A DNA stretch of 57,411 bases from a virus. Positions 14,961 to 22,204 of this stretch are shown here, one piece after another. The translations under genes and the position numbers were made by a program. Where the stretch lies: IMG/VR virus record IMGVR_UViG_3300027844_000349, positions 1 through 57,411 of that record; one strand, written 5' to 3'. Numbering within the stretch: the stretch's first letter is position 1; every line of letters begins with the position of its first letter. The notes beneath the pieces were generated by a model. That model was not told the origin of the DNA, searched no databases, and saw only the letters and a program-made list of their open reading frames with translations.

Positions 14961-15084
14961 ATTGTATTTTCCTCCTAGTATTGCAACGGGTACATTCAAT
15001 GCCTACCTCTCCTCTAAGGATATACAGGACAGAGAACTTATGCTCCCTGCATAGCAAACAAAAAACTCGTTTTAGTATCTTCAT
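14938..15084 (-). CDS. Com-like zinc-ribbon peptide (48 residues)
   Basis: ATG 15084 to TGA 14938 encodes a basic peptide with CLLC and, about 25 residues later, CTRC in the context IECTRCNTRRKI. This ordering, a late Ile-x-Cys-x-x-Cys followed by basic residues, resembles the phage Mu Com zinc finger. It overlaps the next gene by 23 nt. It might be a translational regulator. Confidence 0.55.
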   Translation of the reverse strand: MKILKRVFCLLCREHKFSVLYILRGEVGIECTRCNTRRKIQYDTTTRR

Positions 15085-15086
15085 CT

Positions 15087-15266
15087 CTAAGCGTTTAACA
15101 TATCCATTAATTCATCTCCAAATTCAGATAGACTTTTACGGAATTGAGCATCCTTCTTCTTTTGAGAAGAGTCTTTACCCTGCCCTCGTTCTTTATAAGA
15201 AGCATCAATCTTTCGTGCAGTAGACTTCTTAACTCTTTTTCTATCTCTATGAATCCATTTACTCAT
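15087..15266 (-). CDS. Small basic peptide (59 residues)
   Basis: ATG 15266 to TAG 15087; very Lys/Arg/Ser-rich N-terminal half and an acidic amphipathic C-terminus (SEFGDELMDML). TAATG overlap with the upstream stop. Function unknown. Confidence 0.6.
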   Translation of the reverse strand: MSKWIHRDRKRVKKSTARKIDASYKERGQGKDSSQKKKDAQFRKSLSEFGDELMDMLNA

Positions 15267-15526
15267 TATGTTTCTAACTCAGCATTAATATTATTACGAT
15301 ACCAATCAACTAAGCAGTAGCTACATATTGGCCCACTATTATAATCAGGATTGCCATCAACAGCAATCACTAGCGGACTAGATGATTGAAACTTATGTCC
15401 TCTATGGCACCAGTAATGTTCTGCTGTAGTATCCTTACCATCATCTTGAACATGATGGTAAGGAGCCTGAAGAGGTTGCTCAGAATTTTCTAGGCAACAG
15501 GGATGAGAATGATTTGTGTTAGTCAT
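15266..15526 (-). CDS. Small His/Cys-rich protein
   Basis: An 86-residue protein with HSHPCC, HYWCHRGH and CSYC; it likely binds zinc. GGAG is 7 nt before ATG 15526, which overlaps the end of the trypsin-like protease gene by 8 nt, so both are probably co-translated. Function unknown. Confidence 0.65.
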   Translation of the reverse strand: MTNTNHSHPCCLENSEQPLQAPYHHVQDDGKDTTAEHYWCHRGHKFQSSSPLVIAVDGNPDYNSGPICSYCLVDWYRNNINAELET

Positions 15527-16358
15527 TAGTGCTCTCCGTAACACCCTGTGAATCTAGAAGGATACTACGCAATGCATCTTTACGCCGTCCCTCTCTACGT
15601 GCTAGAGCTGAATAGAAATCATCATTCTTATCATACAAGAACTGTAGTTCTTGATGGTCAAAGAATTCATACAGCCTGTCTGGGTGAGTACTGAAACCCA
15701 TCCATGTTTGAACATCAAGTCCAAAGCCTAGCTGTGTAACTGTAACTCTACTAGTGAGTCCTAGCAAGTTGAACTCTTCACCACTACCTTGGAACAAACC
15801 ACCACCTGAGTTACCAAAGATACTAGAGGCATTCTGCATCAAGTATGCTTTCTGGTCAATGACTTCTCTAAGGTAAGTAATAGTACCAGGGTTAGGGAAG
15901 GGGTCATGCAATAGAGAGCAACCACTTACCCACACAGGGTCAAACAATTGCAAGCAATCAATCTGGTCTTTAGGAATAACAGATGCTACGTGGGGCAATT
16001 GCCTAGTATTACTATTAAGTTTAATTGCTGCTAAGTCATGATGCTTATCATATGCTATAATTTGACCAGTAGTGGAGTTAGCAGAAACAACCTTACTACC
16101 ATCATAATCAAACACTTCAATGGTTACTTCATCAAGTACATCTCGTTTAACTTCTCGCTTGAGAATAGCATCCCACTCATCTCTAATTTTAATGGCACCA
16201 TCAATAACGTGTTGACATGTCAATAGGATATTAATGAACTTAGTATCATCTTTAGGGTCAGGCTCACTGTAGATTATTACACCACTACCGCCAGCTTGAC
16301 CTGCCCGTACCCTAACTACGGGATATAGTATTTTCTCATGTAACCTTGCTGAATCCAT
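15519..16358 (-). CDS. Trypsin-like (HtrA-type fold) serine protease
   Basis: A 279-residue protein with the chymotrypsin-fold triad: His50 in LLTCQHVI, Asp108 in HHDLAAIKL and Ser184 in GNSGGGLF. The opening AGGSGVIIYS is the usual glycine-rich first strand. No signal peptide or PDZ domain is seen, so it should act in the cytoplasm. The gene has its own promoter-like box and a leader hairpin (TAAAGCTT/AAGCTTTA). Possible roles are cleaving host or defence proteins, or processing virion proteins; the substrate is unknown. Confidence 0.85.
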   Translation of the reverse strand: MDSARLHEKILYPVVRVRAGQAGGSGVIIYSEPDPKDDTKFINILLTCQHVIDGAIKIRDEWDAILKREVKRDVLDEVTIEVFDYDGSKVVSANSTTGQIIAYDKHHDLAAIKLNSNTRQLPHVASVIPKDQIDCLQLFDPVWVSGCSLLHDPFPNPGTITYLREVIDQKAYLMQNASSIFGNSGGGLFQGSGEEFNLLGLTSRVTVTQLGFGLDVQTWMGFSTHPDRLYEFFDHQELQFLYDKNDDFYSALARREGRRKDALRSILLDSQGVTESTND

Positions 16359-16419
16359 ATCTACTCCTTACCTCATAACGAATATCGTAAAGCTTTAAGC
16401 TTTACCTAGACTACTATAT

Positions 16420-16430
16420 ATTATACCATG
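16420..16430 (-). promoter_or_regulatory. Extended -10 promoter candidate CATGGTATAAT
   Basis: Perfect TATAAT with TG extension about 60 nt before ATG 16358; followed by ATATAGTA, shared with the boxes at 55420 and 57303. Confidence 0.6.
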
Positions 16431-16449
16431 CTTAGAGCAAAATCCTTAT

Positions 16450-16527
16450 TTACGCCCCAAAGCACAACCCTAGAAATCCTATGAATAACAATATCCTGAA
16501 AAACTTAGAACTCTCTTCTACTACCAT
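16450..16527 (-). CDS. Single-TM micropeptide (25 residues)
   Basis: ATG 16527 to TAA 16450, with GAGGTGAGAG just upstream, encodes a short charged start (VVEESSK) and one hydrophobic helix rich in Phe, Leu and Ile. Sits 4 nt after the SprT-like gene. Good ribosome site, but very short. Confidence 0.45.
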   Translation of the reverse strand: MVVEESSKFFRILLFIGFLGLCFGA

Positions 16528-16531
16528 TCTC

Positions 16532-16972
16532 TCACCTCATTCTATTTAATATTGACTTTGACTTTGTGTGTATCTTAAGCCTAGCCTCCTCTATTGCAGG
16601 AGTAGGCCACCAGTACTTATCTGTACGCCACTTTCTTGGGGAGACACCCTTTAGAGATGCTATGAATCCTGCACCATGAGCAGTACCTTGAAGGTTACAA
16701 TGAACCTTTACTGCATGAGCTAACTCATGTCTAAGCACAGCTTCTGTAGCCTCATCATCCACTAATACCCAAGAAGATATTTCTACTAACCTCTTACCGA
16801 ATGTCTGTCCTGCTACTAGTGGGCCACACGATGGGACTACATAAATAACTGGCACATCTAATCCTTTAGAAGAATTGCCATCTATGAAATCTTTCAGACT
16901 ATCTCTTGTCATGAGCTTCTGCATATATGACTTAAGGGTTGCCTCTTTCATACGTTGAACGTACTTATACAT
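16532..16972 (-). CDS. SprT-like zinc metallopeptidase
   Basis: A 146-residue protein with HELAH at residues 82-86 and a third probable ligand in GTAHGAGF (His99), as in SprT/SPRTN-like peptidases. Those act on DNA-associated proteins. The zinc ribbon that often ends SprT proteins is absent; the C-terminus is simply basic. It has its own promoter-like box and follows a terminator. It may clear DNA-protein complexes; this is inference. Confidence 0.8.
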   Translation of the reverse strand: MYKYVQRMKEATLKSYMQKLMTRDSLKDFIDGNSSKGLDVPVIYVVPSCGPLVAGQTFGKRLVEISSWVLVDDEATEAVLRHELAHAVKVHCNLQGTAHGAGFIASLKGVSPRKWRTDKYWWPTPAIEEARLKIHTKSKSILNRMR

Positions 16973-17005
16973 TTTGACCCCCCAACCTTTTTAACTTCGT
17001 AAATT

Positions 17006-17016
17006 ATTATAGCACA
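17006..17016 (-). promoter_or_regulatory. Extended -10 promoter candidate TGTGCTATAAT
   Basis: Located between the 17041 terminator and the SprT-like gene, about 30 nt before its ATG. Matches the TGTGnTATAAT motif seen elsewhere. Confidence 0.6.
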
Positions 17017-17040
17017 AAACGTTCAAATAAAACAACAAAC

Positions 17041-17064
17041 GCTCTGATAGATGTCAATCAGAGC
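17041..17064 (-). terminator. Rho-independent terminator
   Basis: An 8-bp stem GCTCTGAT/ATCAGAGC with an 8-nt loop, followed on the minus strand by GTTTGTTGTTTTATTTG. Ends the lipoprotein, zinc-ribbon and holin-like cassette. Confidence 0.7.
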
Positions 17065-17092
17065 GCAGTTGTAGATAGAGGATCACCCCCTC

Positions 17093-17242
17093 TTACTTAG
17101 AGTCGATGTCAAGCAATTTCATACCTAATGCTATTATACCTCCTGCTGCCATAGATGCAGTTTCAATTGATTCTATGCGTAAACCCCATATGCCCATCAC
17201 CCCTAAGGTTATGATTGCAACAAACATCTGTGGTCTAAACAT
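17093..17242 (-). CDS. Holin-like two-TM protein (49 residues)
   Basis: ATG 17242 to TAA 17093, overlapping the previous stop as TAATG. Two hydrophobic segments (about residues 5-20 and 28-45), the second being Ala/Gly-rich with GGIIALGMKLL, separated by a short acidic turn. Tiny membrane proteins of this form are widespread in phages and often called holins. A lysis role is inferred from topology and from the neighbouring lipoprotein. Confidence 0.65.
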   Translation of the reverse strand: MFRPQMFVAIITLGVMGIWGLRIESIETASMAAGGIIALGMKLLDIDSK

Positions 17243-17364
17243 TACTTACGTCCACCTATTACCTTGCCCTGCTTTAAGCAGGGAGTACACATTGTACCAG
17301 TCTTAGTAGTTTTAGCATGTAGCTTTCTATTACAGCCTGGGCATCTCACCCAACTCTTCCTCAC
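17242..17364 (-). CDS. Small zinc-ribbon protein (40 residues)
   Basis: GTG 17364 (sharing TAGTG with the previous stop) to TAA 17242. Contains CPGC and CTPC about 18 residues apart in a basic context. Translationally coupled to both neighbours. Confidence 0.6.
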   Translation of the reverse strand: MRKSWVRCPGCNRKLHAKTTKTGTMCTPCLKQGKVIGGRK

Positions 17365-17531
17365 TAGATATCCCCACCATCATTAAAATACTTTTCCCAC
17401 TCCGCTTTAGATGTGGGCAAAGCTTTATTATGCATAGCCCATCCAGTCTTTGCCATTGAATTCTTAAAACCACAACAAGCTGAACTCACACATGCTCCAA
17501 TACAAACCGCCGCTGATACAAGAACCCTCAT
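17364..17531 (-). CDS. Putative small lipoprotein (55 residues)
   Basis: ATG 17531 follows TTTAGGAGG at 11 nt. The N-terminus is a hydrophobic segment ending IGAC at Cys14 (preceded by Val-Cys), compatible with a lipobox, then a hydrophilic tail. It may be an outer spanin-like or superinfection-immunity lipoprotein; small size and place beside a holin-like gene suggest lysis or entry exclusion. Not proven. Confidence 0.55.
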   Translation of the reverse strand: MRVLVSAAVCIGACVSSACCGFKNSMAKTGWAMHNKALPTSKAEWEKYFNDGGDI

Positions 17532-17562
17532 AATATTATAATCCTCCTAAAATTAATTCACA

Positions 17563-17829
17563 CTATGGTGTGACTGATAGAAACTCCATGTCTCTATAAA
17601 GACAATCACATTCTTCACATCTACATGAACATGGTGTTTCACATTCACATAAGCCCTTTAAGGAATGAGCATTGTCTTTACAGAAACACTCTGATGGATG
17701 GCACTTATCACAATCACATACCATACAATCACATTCACGCTTGACCCCAACCTGTGACTGGTCACAGCTACATTCTTCACAAGAACAATCAGGGTCTTTA
17801 GGCCATAATTTTAATTGCATAACTCTCAC
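17563..17829 (-). CDS. Metallothionein-like cysteine-rich protein
   Basis: An 88-residue protein with 18 cysteines, mostly as CxC and CxxC (CSC, CDC, CDC, CFC, CEC, CSCRC, CDC). Two halves look duplicated: CSCEECSC near residue 15 and CSCRCEECDC near residue 70. No aromatic-rich fold is visible, so it should be a metal-thiolate cluster protein. It has a very strong AAGGAGGTGA ribosome site and its own promoter-like box after a terminator, suggesting high expression. Metal storage, zinc supply for the many ribbon proteins, or redox protection are possible; no phage function is known to me. Confidence 0.75.
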   Translation of the reverse strand: MRVMQLKLWPKDPDCSCEECSCDQSQVGVKRECDCMVCDCDKCHPSECFCKDNAHSLKGLCECETPCSCRCEECDCLYRDMEFLSVTP

Positions 17830-17840
17830 CTCCTTACTCT

Positions 17841-17846
17841 ATTATA
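17841..17846 (-). promoter_or_regulatory. -10 promoter candidate for the Cys-rich gene
   Basis: A perfect TATAAT on the minus strand, preceded by TTTTGGG, between the 17856 terminator and the strong ribosome site of the metallothionein-like gene. The leader is very short. Confidence 0.5.
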
Positions 17847-17855
17847 CCCAAAAGA

Positions 17856-17882
17856 AAGGGGTAGCCGAAAAAGCTACCCCTT
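17856..17882 (-). terminator. Rho-independent terminator of the head operon
   Basis: A 10-bp stem AAGGGGTAGC/GCTACCCCTT with a 7-nt loop, followed on the minus strand by TCTTTTGGG. Lies just after the maturation protease gene. Confidence 0.7.
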
Positions 17883-17910
17883 AAGTATAACACATTCGGC
17901 CCTAAAAAAT

Positions 17911-19581
17911 TTATGTTTGGTTCTGCATCTCCATCCAGTTGAAGAACTGTTTAACAATAGCCTCTTCTACATGGTGTTCACCTAGATGTTGACCTGCCTC
18001 ATTAACCGTCCACGGGGGCTTAAGGTGGATTGGTATACCGAAGTCATCGGTTTCAGTTTCAATGACGGGTACATACCTAGCGGCTTCGGGGGGCACCTCA
18101 GATGGAAAGCCCTGCTCTCTCAAGAGACTATGGTGTTCAGCCTCCCTCCCCCCCTCATTGTTCAGAGTGGAGATGGAGTGGTCAGGGGAGAAGGGGTCTT
18201 CTTCTTTAATGATTCCAATTCCAAAAGCTTTATAAAGAGCCGCAGTTCCCTTCTGTTTTTTGGGGCGGGTGTGGTCATTGCCTTTATTAAGTGTCATATG
18301 TCGTTCTATTTCCTCTTTATATCTTTCAGGATTTCTACGCCACCCAGGAAATTTTTCATCCATTTCGTTTGGCCCGTTCATAGTAGTATCGCCTAAGTCA
18401 ACTGTGTATGATAGTTTCTCTAGCCAGTTACTGAAAGACTTGGCAAAGTCTACATCACCATCATCATTGAGTACCATAATCTCTCTGACATTATTCTCAT
18501 TCTCTAATACAGGTGAATCATCTATAGGAGCGAATACAGAACACCAGTCACTTGGCATAATCATTCCGTTCACTACATCACAGTCACTCATTCCAGGGTT
18601 AAAATATTTACAAGTACCACACATGATACCAGCATTCTTCTCTGGTTCAGAGGCATCCCTGTATTGCACTTGTTCCTTGCCTAGCTTACCAGTTTGTGAG
18701 CCTGTCTGAAAGTCTAGTGGGTGACCACCGTCTTCTTTAACAAGAACAGTAATATGTGAACCACAGGTTCCATCACATTCCTCTTTCTGTATTAGACAAC
18801 TACCATCAATGCAAGTCTTACGGTTAGGCTGTATAAACATTCCCTTGAGTAAGTCAAAGTTTGCTCCCTGGTTTACACCCTTCTCACAAACAGTTACTTC
18901 AGCTAATTCTAAATCATCAACCTGCATATAGGGTTGTAATCCTTTCTGCATAGTCTGTGTTTTTAGTGCACTTCCTGCAATAGAATAGCTCCTAAGTTTT
19001 CCCTCATTAATTTGGTCTATTACTTTCTTAGCTATACGAGTATCATCCCGTACCTCAGTAATAAAGAATAGTCCTTGTTCTCCCACACCTGACTTAAATA
19101 TCTGACCACCCTTAGATATGTACGCAGGCAAAGCCCAGCCTACCTGAACATCTGAATGAAGTACCATTGCATTCCTAGTACGGAAGTTAGCCATATACTT
19201 ATCAAATGCCTTAGTCAAAGCATTGGTAGTAATTAGGTGGCCCTCCCTGTCAATCACTTCAACAGAAGCTGGCCCTCCTACTACTACAGGCTCGTTCTCT
19301 AGACGAGCAGCTGCTTGACTGAAGTCTTCAACATCAGGAAAAGCTCTAGACAAAGTAAGTATCTCAGCACCGGATGCTATACCTGCTTTAAAGAGCCTTA
19401 CATACTCATCCAAGGCACCAGAAATATCTTGAACAGTGGTTGGGCCTACCTGCTTGTCGAGCAAACACAACTCACCCTCAGATTCGAAAAGAGATTCTAG
19501 CCCTGGCTTCCAAGATTCAGGAGTAGGAATTTTACCGAAAGAGTAGTCTATAAAATTAGTTAGCCCTGATGAATTCCCCAT
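17911..19581 (-). CDS. XkdF-type prohead maturation protease with HiPIP-like Cys motif
   Basis: A 556-residue protein. Residues about 85-250 match the XkdF/phage prohead protease fold: His142 in MVLHSDVQVGW, Ser200 in RSYSIAG and Glu228 in LAEVTVCEKGVN. It should cleave scaffold and capsid during head maturation. After it come C257-x4-C262-x6-C269-x3-C273, then C321-x2-C324-x9-C334-x12-C347 with GMIMPSDWCSVF, which looks like a shortened high-potential iron-sulfur protein motif. The C-terminal 200 residues are polar, with a basic helix (GWRRNPERYKEEIERH). It is unusual that the protease gene follows the capsid gene. Confidence 0.8.
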   Translation of the reverse strand: MGNSSGLTNFIDYSFGKIPTPESWKPGLESLFESEGELCLLDKQVGPTTVQDISGALDEYVRLFKAGIASGAEILTLSRAFPDVEDFSQAAARLENEPVVVGGPASVEVIDREGHLITTNALTKAFDKYMANFRTRNAMVLHSDVQVGWALPAYISKGGQIFKSGVGEQGLFFITEVRDDTRIAKKVIDQINEGKLRSYSIAGSALKTQTMQKGLQPYMQVDDLELAEVTVCEKGVNQGANFDLLKGMFIQPNRKTCIDGSCLIQKEECDGTCGSHITVLVKEDGGHPLDFQTGSQTGKLGKEQVQYRDASEPEKNAGIMCGTCKYFNPGMSDCDVVNGMIMPSDWCSVFAPIDDSPVLENENNVREIMVLNDDGDVDFAKSFSNWLEKLSYTVDLGDTTMNGPNEMDEKFPGWRRNPERYKEEIERHMTLNKGNDHTRPKKQKGTAALYKAFGIGIIKEEDPFSPDHSISTLNNEGGREAEHHSLLREQGFPSEVPPEAARYVPVIETETDDFGIPIHLKPPWTVNEAGQHLGEHHVEEAIVKQFFNWMEMQNQT

Positions 19582-20471
19582 ACTACTCCATGTACTGCGG
19601 GAGTTCCTGATGCCGCTACCGCAGAAATTTTTGTTCTAAAGTCCACAGGCCATGTTGTTTCAAATACTTCACCAGGCCCAATCTTAAATCCCGCAGTAGC
19701 TGAAGCCGTCTGGTCAAGGGCTACATACACATCAATAGAGGCGTGAGTATTCTTTAATCTAAGACCCCGTATAACTGACATTCCCGCTCGACGTTTAGAT
19801 TCTGATGCATGAGCAGTTCCTATCCATTCGTAATTTACTCCTTGTGCTCCATCAACATAGTCAGTAATACTACTATCCTTACGTAGTTCTACATGGATTT
19901 TATCAACATAGAAGTTTATGTTATGTTGAGCAACTGTGACAACAGCAACTCTATAGGTAGCTGGTGGTCTAGTTATGGGATACTGAAGGGATAGCCTTAC
20001 GAAACCTGTAGTCAAACTATGGGGTGCCGAAGCAAGTAATTCCACTCCCGCACTATCCTGAATAGAAAGTTTAACAGTTCCTGAAGCCGATGCCCCCCTA
20101 ACTTCAACACTAGCGGTTAGGACTGAGCCTTCAGGGTGACCAACTAAAGTAGTAGTGGTATAATAAAACCCTTCATCTTTCGCAGCATTCGTAGGGTTAA
20201 CTAACAATGAATAAGTTCCAGTAGCTGCTTGTGCATTACTCTGAGAGATGGCTGACCCTGTAGCAGTAAACTCAGTCAAAGCATTAAGTTCAATTGATGG
20301 ATTCCTTACCATATTAACAGAGGGCATTCCTCTATCGACAGTGAATACATCTGATGCCGTTGTTGATAGGGTTGCCGTAATAGGTGCATACTTTGTGAAA
20401 GCATGAACACTTGTTCTAGTACTTGGGTCAACTTCCCAAGAAGCCCATTCATCCGCTCTATCATTTGCCAT
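19560..20471 (-). CDS. Head fibre / decoration protein with CBM-like domain
   Basis: A 303-residue beta-rich protein. The middle (about 50-200) reads like a carbohydrate-binding jelly roll (NMVRNPSIEL ... GTYSLLVNPT ... YRVAVVTVAQHNINFYVDKIHVEL). The C-terminal 90 residues resemble a compact spike (RGLRLKNTHASIDVYVALD). Position between the capsid-linked membrane protein and the protease suggests a head surface protein. It overlaps the protease gene by 22 nt. Confidence 0.6.
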   Translation of the reverse strand: MANDRADEWASWEVDPSTRTSVHAFTKYAPITATLSTTASDVFTVDRGMPSVNMVRNPSIELNALTEFTATGSAISQSNAQAATGTYSLLVNPTNAAKDEGFYYTTTTLVGHPEGSVLTASVEVRGASASGTVKLSIQDSAGVELLASAPHSLTTGFVRLSLQYPITRPPATYRVAVVTVAQHNINFYVDKIHVELRKDSSITDYVDGAQGVNYEWIGTAHASESKRRAGMSVIRGLRLKNTHASIDVYVALDQTASATAGFKIGPGEVFETTWPVDFRTKISAVAASGTPAVHGVVWGIHQG

Positions 20472-20473
20472 AT

Positions 20474-20746
20474 TTATTTATCTCCTGAAAGAAACCATTT
20501 GAATAGTACTGTTAGCCCTCCCATGACAGCGATGGTATGGACAAATAATAATCCTACCCCAAGGTAAGCTGATTTCATTCCTGTTAATCTACTTTTCCAC
20601 TCATATATCTCATCTATGTTAGTGTCTAGCCTTTCAAGTTTAGCACACATCTGTTCGTTTAACTTTGTCTGGCTTTCAATGTAGCTATCAAGTCTTTCCA
20701 TATATATTGCTAACTTAATATCTAAATCTGTCTGGTTGATAGCCAT
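20474..20746 (-). CDS. XhlA-like membrane protein, possible holin component
   Basis: A 90-residue protein: an N-terminal coiled coil (KLNEQMCAKLERLDTNIDEIYEWKSRL) followed by one C-terminal membrane helix (YLGVGLLFVHTIAVMGGLTVLF). This is the layout of XhlA-type haemolysin/holin accessory proteins. It lies just after the capsid terminator, in the head operon rather than next to an endolysin. Confidence 0.65.
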   Translation of the reverse strand: MAINQTDLDIKLAIYMERLDSYIESQTKLNEQMCAKLERLDTNIDEIYEWKSRLTGMKSAYLGVGLLFVHTIAVMGGLTVLFKWFLSGDK

Positions 20747-20780
20747 GCTATATTAAACCCCCACATGAATATGAAAGAGA

Positions 20781-20808
20781 GGGTGAGGGAATATTACAGC
20801 CCTCACCC
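20781..20808 (-). terminator. Terminator after the major capsid gene
   Basis: A 9-bp GC stem GGGTGAGGG/CCCTCACCC with a 10-nt loop, followed on the minus strand by TCTCTTTC. Probably partial, giving high capsid mRNA and some read-through. Confidence 0.65.
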
Positions 20809-20819
20809 CCTCAGATTAC

Positions 20820-22184
20820 TTAAGCAGTAAGGTCAGCTATCTTAGCCTGAACCCACATGTTTTTGCACCGTAACTCACCCATCGTGTACAACAGACCACG
20901 AACAACTAGTTGGTTCGCAGCGAAGTAATCACGGTTCTCAATATATTGAGTAGGTTGAGCAATAGCCATTTCAAGATAATCGGTATCCAACACGTAAATG
21001 TTAGAACCCAAAACGGCATCGGTAGTCGATACAGACTTCGGCACATCCGCATCAGGTAGGATTGGGATACCCATATAGGTAGCCAGAACCAATCCAGTAC
21101 GAGTACCAGGGAATGTACGCTCAGAGCCTACACCAACCTGATATTCTTCCTGACCCATATACCGTTGAGCGGAGTTTAGCAACCGCTCTAGCTTGAAGTA
21201 CTGATCGTGTCCCATGAGGATGAGCTTTGGCTCACCACCATTTTCCCGAACTTTCTGAATAGCTGTATCAATCAGAGTAAGGGAGAGTTCACGACCTGTG
21301 CCGCCGTTATAAGAAACGTAAGCACCGGCATTCCAATCGCCAGCTACACGACCACCAAAGGTAAGGTCATAAGCTCTAACGCCACCATTGGCAGCGAAGT
21401 TAGCGTGGTCAGCAGACAAGTTACCAAAAGACGCTCCGTCTTCAGCAACAATGTCATCAATGCTAGTAAAACCAGCACGAGCGTGAATTGCAATGCCATC
21501 CCCATCAACAGGAGTAGCATTGAAGGCAACACTGACAGTAACCGTTCCACCTGAAACAGCGGAGACTACACGAGTGTTCGTGTCCCAGTCATCAGCACTG
21601 GCATCATAGTGAACAACTGTATCCCCAATCTTAAAGTGCTTTCCTATAGCAGTAGGTACTACAAATGTAACAGTACTACCACCAGAAAGCAAATAAGCAG
21701 ATCCAGCCAGGATCTCCTCATTGATTTCTTTCACATGGTCGAGTTGAGCATGTTCATTCTCCATTGCGAGAACATCTCCGATACCACCTTCCATCTGCGC
21801 CGTGAAGACGGACTTCACGGAAGCACCGAAGGTCGTAGAGATTATACGAGGCAAGCTCGATATAGTCTCAATGTTGGAGACATCCACTGTTGGCAGACCA
21901 CCCGATTCTGAAACAGGACGGGAGCGGTTTGCACCACGGTCTGAACGAACACGCCAACCAGCTGTGTTGCCCCAGACTACTCTGGGAATTGCATTAAAGA
22001 ACCGTGTCTGGTTGTTCAATGCCTGCCATACTTTACGTCCATACGTAGTATTAAAGATACCAGTATCTGTGTCTACAGTGAAGCCGCCAATGTCGCCTTT
22101 CGACAAATAGTCAGACCCAAAGACTGATTGATACATACCACGTTGCGACTGAGCTAGATATTCTGCAAGTGATGGATTAGCCAT
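20820..22184 (-). CDS. HK97-fold major capsid protein
   Basis: A 454-residue protein placed directly after the scaffold gene. Features: RFFNAIPRVVWG, the long helix MENEHAQLDHVKEINEEIL, and the C-terminal P/A-domain segments (PKLILMGHDQYFKLERLL; GIPILPDADVP; NIYVLDTDYLEMAIAQP; FAANQLVVRGLLYTMGEL). Residues about 165-240 form a beta-rich insertion between these. The coding sequence is noticeably GC-richer than its surroundings, typical of a highly expressed late gene. Strong ribosome site (AAGGAGATAA). Confidence 0.85.
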   Translation of the reverse strand: MANPSLAEYLAQSQRGMYQSVFGSDYLSKGDIGGFTVDTDTGIFNTTYGRKVWQALNNQTRFFNAIPRVVWGNTAGWRVRSDRGANRSRPVSESGGLPTVDVSNIETISSLPRIISTTFGASVKSVFTAQMEGGIGDVLAMENEHAQLDHVKEINEEILAGSAYLLSGGSTVTFVVPTAIGKHFKIGDTVVHYDASADDWDTNTRVVSAVSGGTVTVSVAFNATPVDGDGIAIHARAGFTSIDDIVAEDGASFGNLSADHANFAANGGVRAYDLTFGGRVAGDWNAGAYVSYNGGTGRELSLTLIDTAIQKVRENGGEPKLILMGHDQYFKLERLLNSAQRYMGQEEYQVGVGSERTFPGTRTGLVLATYMGIPILPDADVPKSVSTTDAVLGSNIYVLDTDYLEMAIAQPTQYIENRDYFAANQLVVRGLLYTMGELRCKNMWVQAKIADLTA

Positions 22185-22204
22185 AATTAATTATCTCCTT
22201 ATTT

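Noticed and set aside
17884-17894. TGTGTTATACT promoter-like box before the 17856 terminator
   Set aside because: A start here would fall in the terminator stem and the -10 has a mismatch; kept out of the feature list.
18260-18709. Plus-strand open frame of about 149 codons (and one at 17986-18396)
   Set aside because: Lies wholly inside the maturation protease gene on the other strand, without ribosome site or domain.
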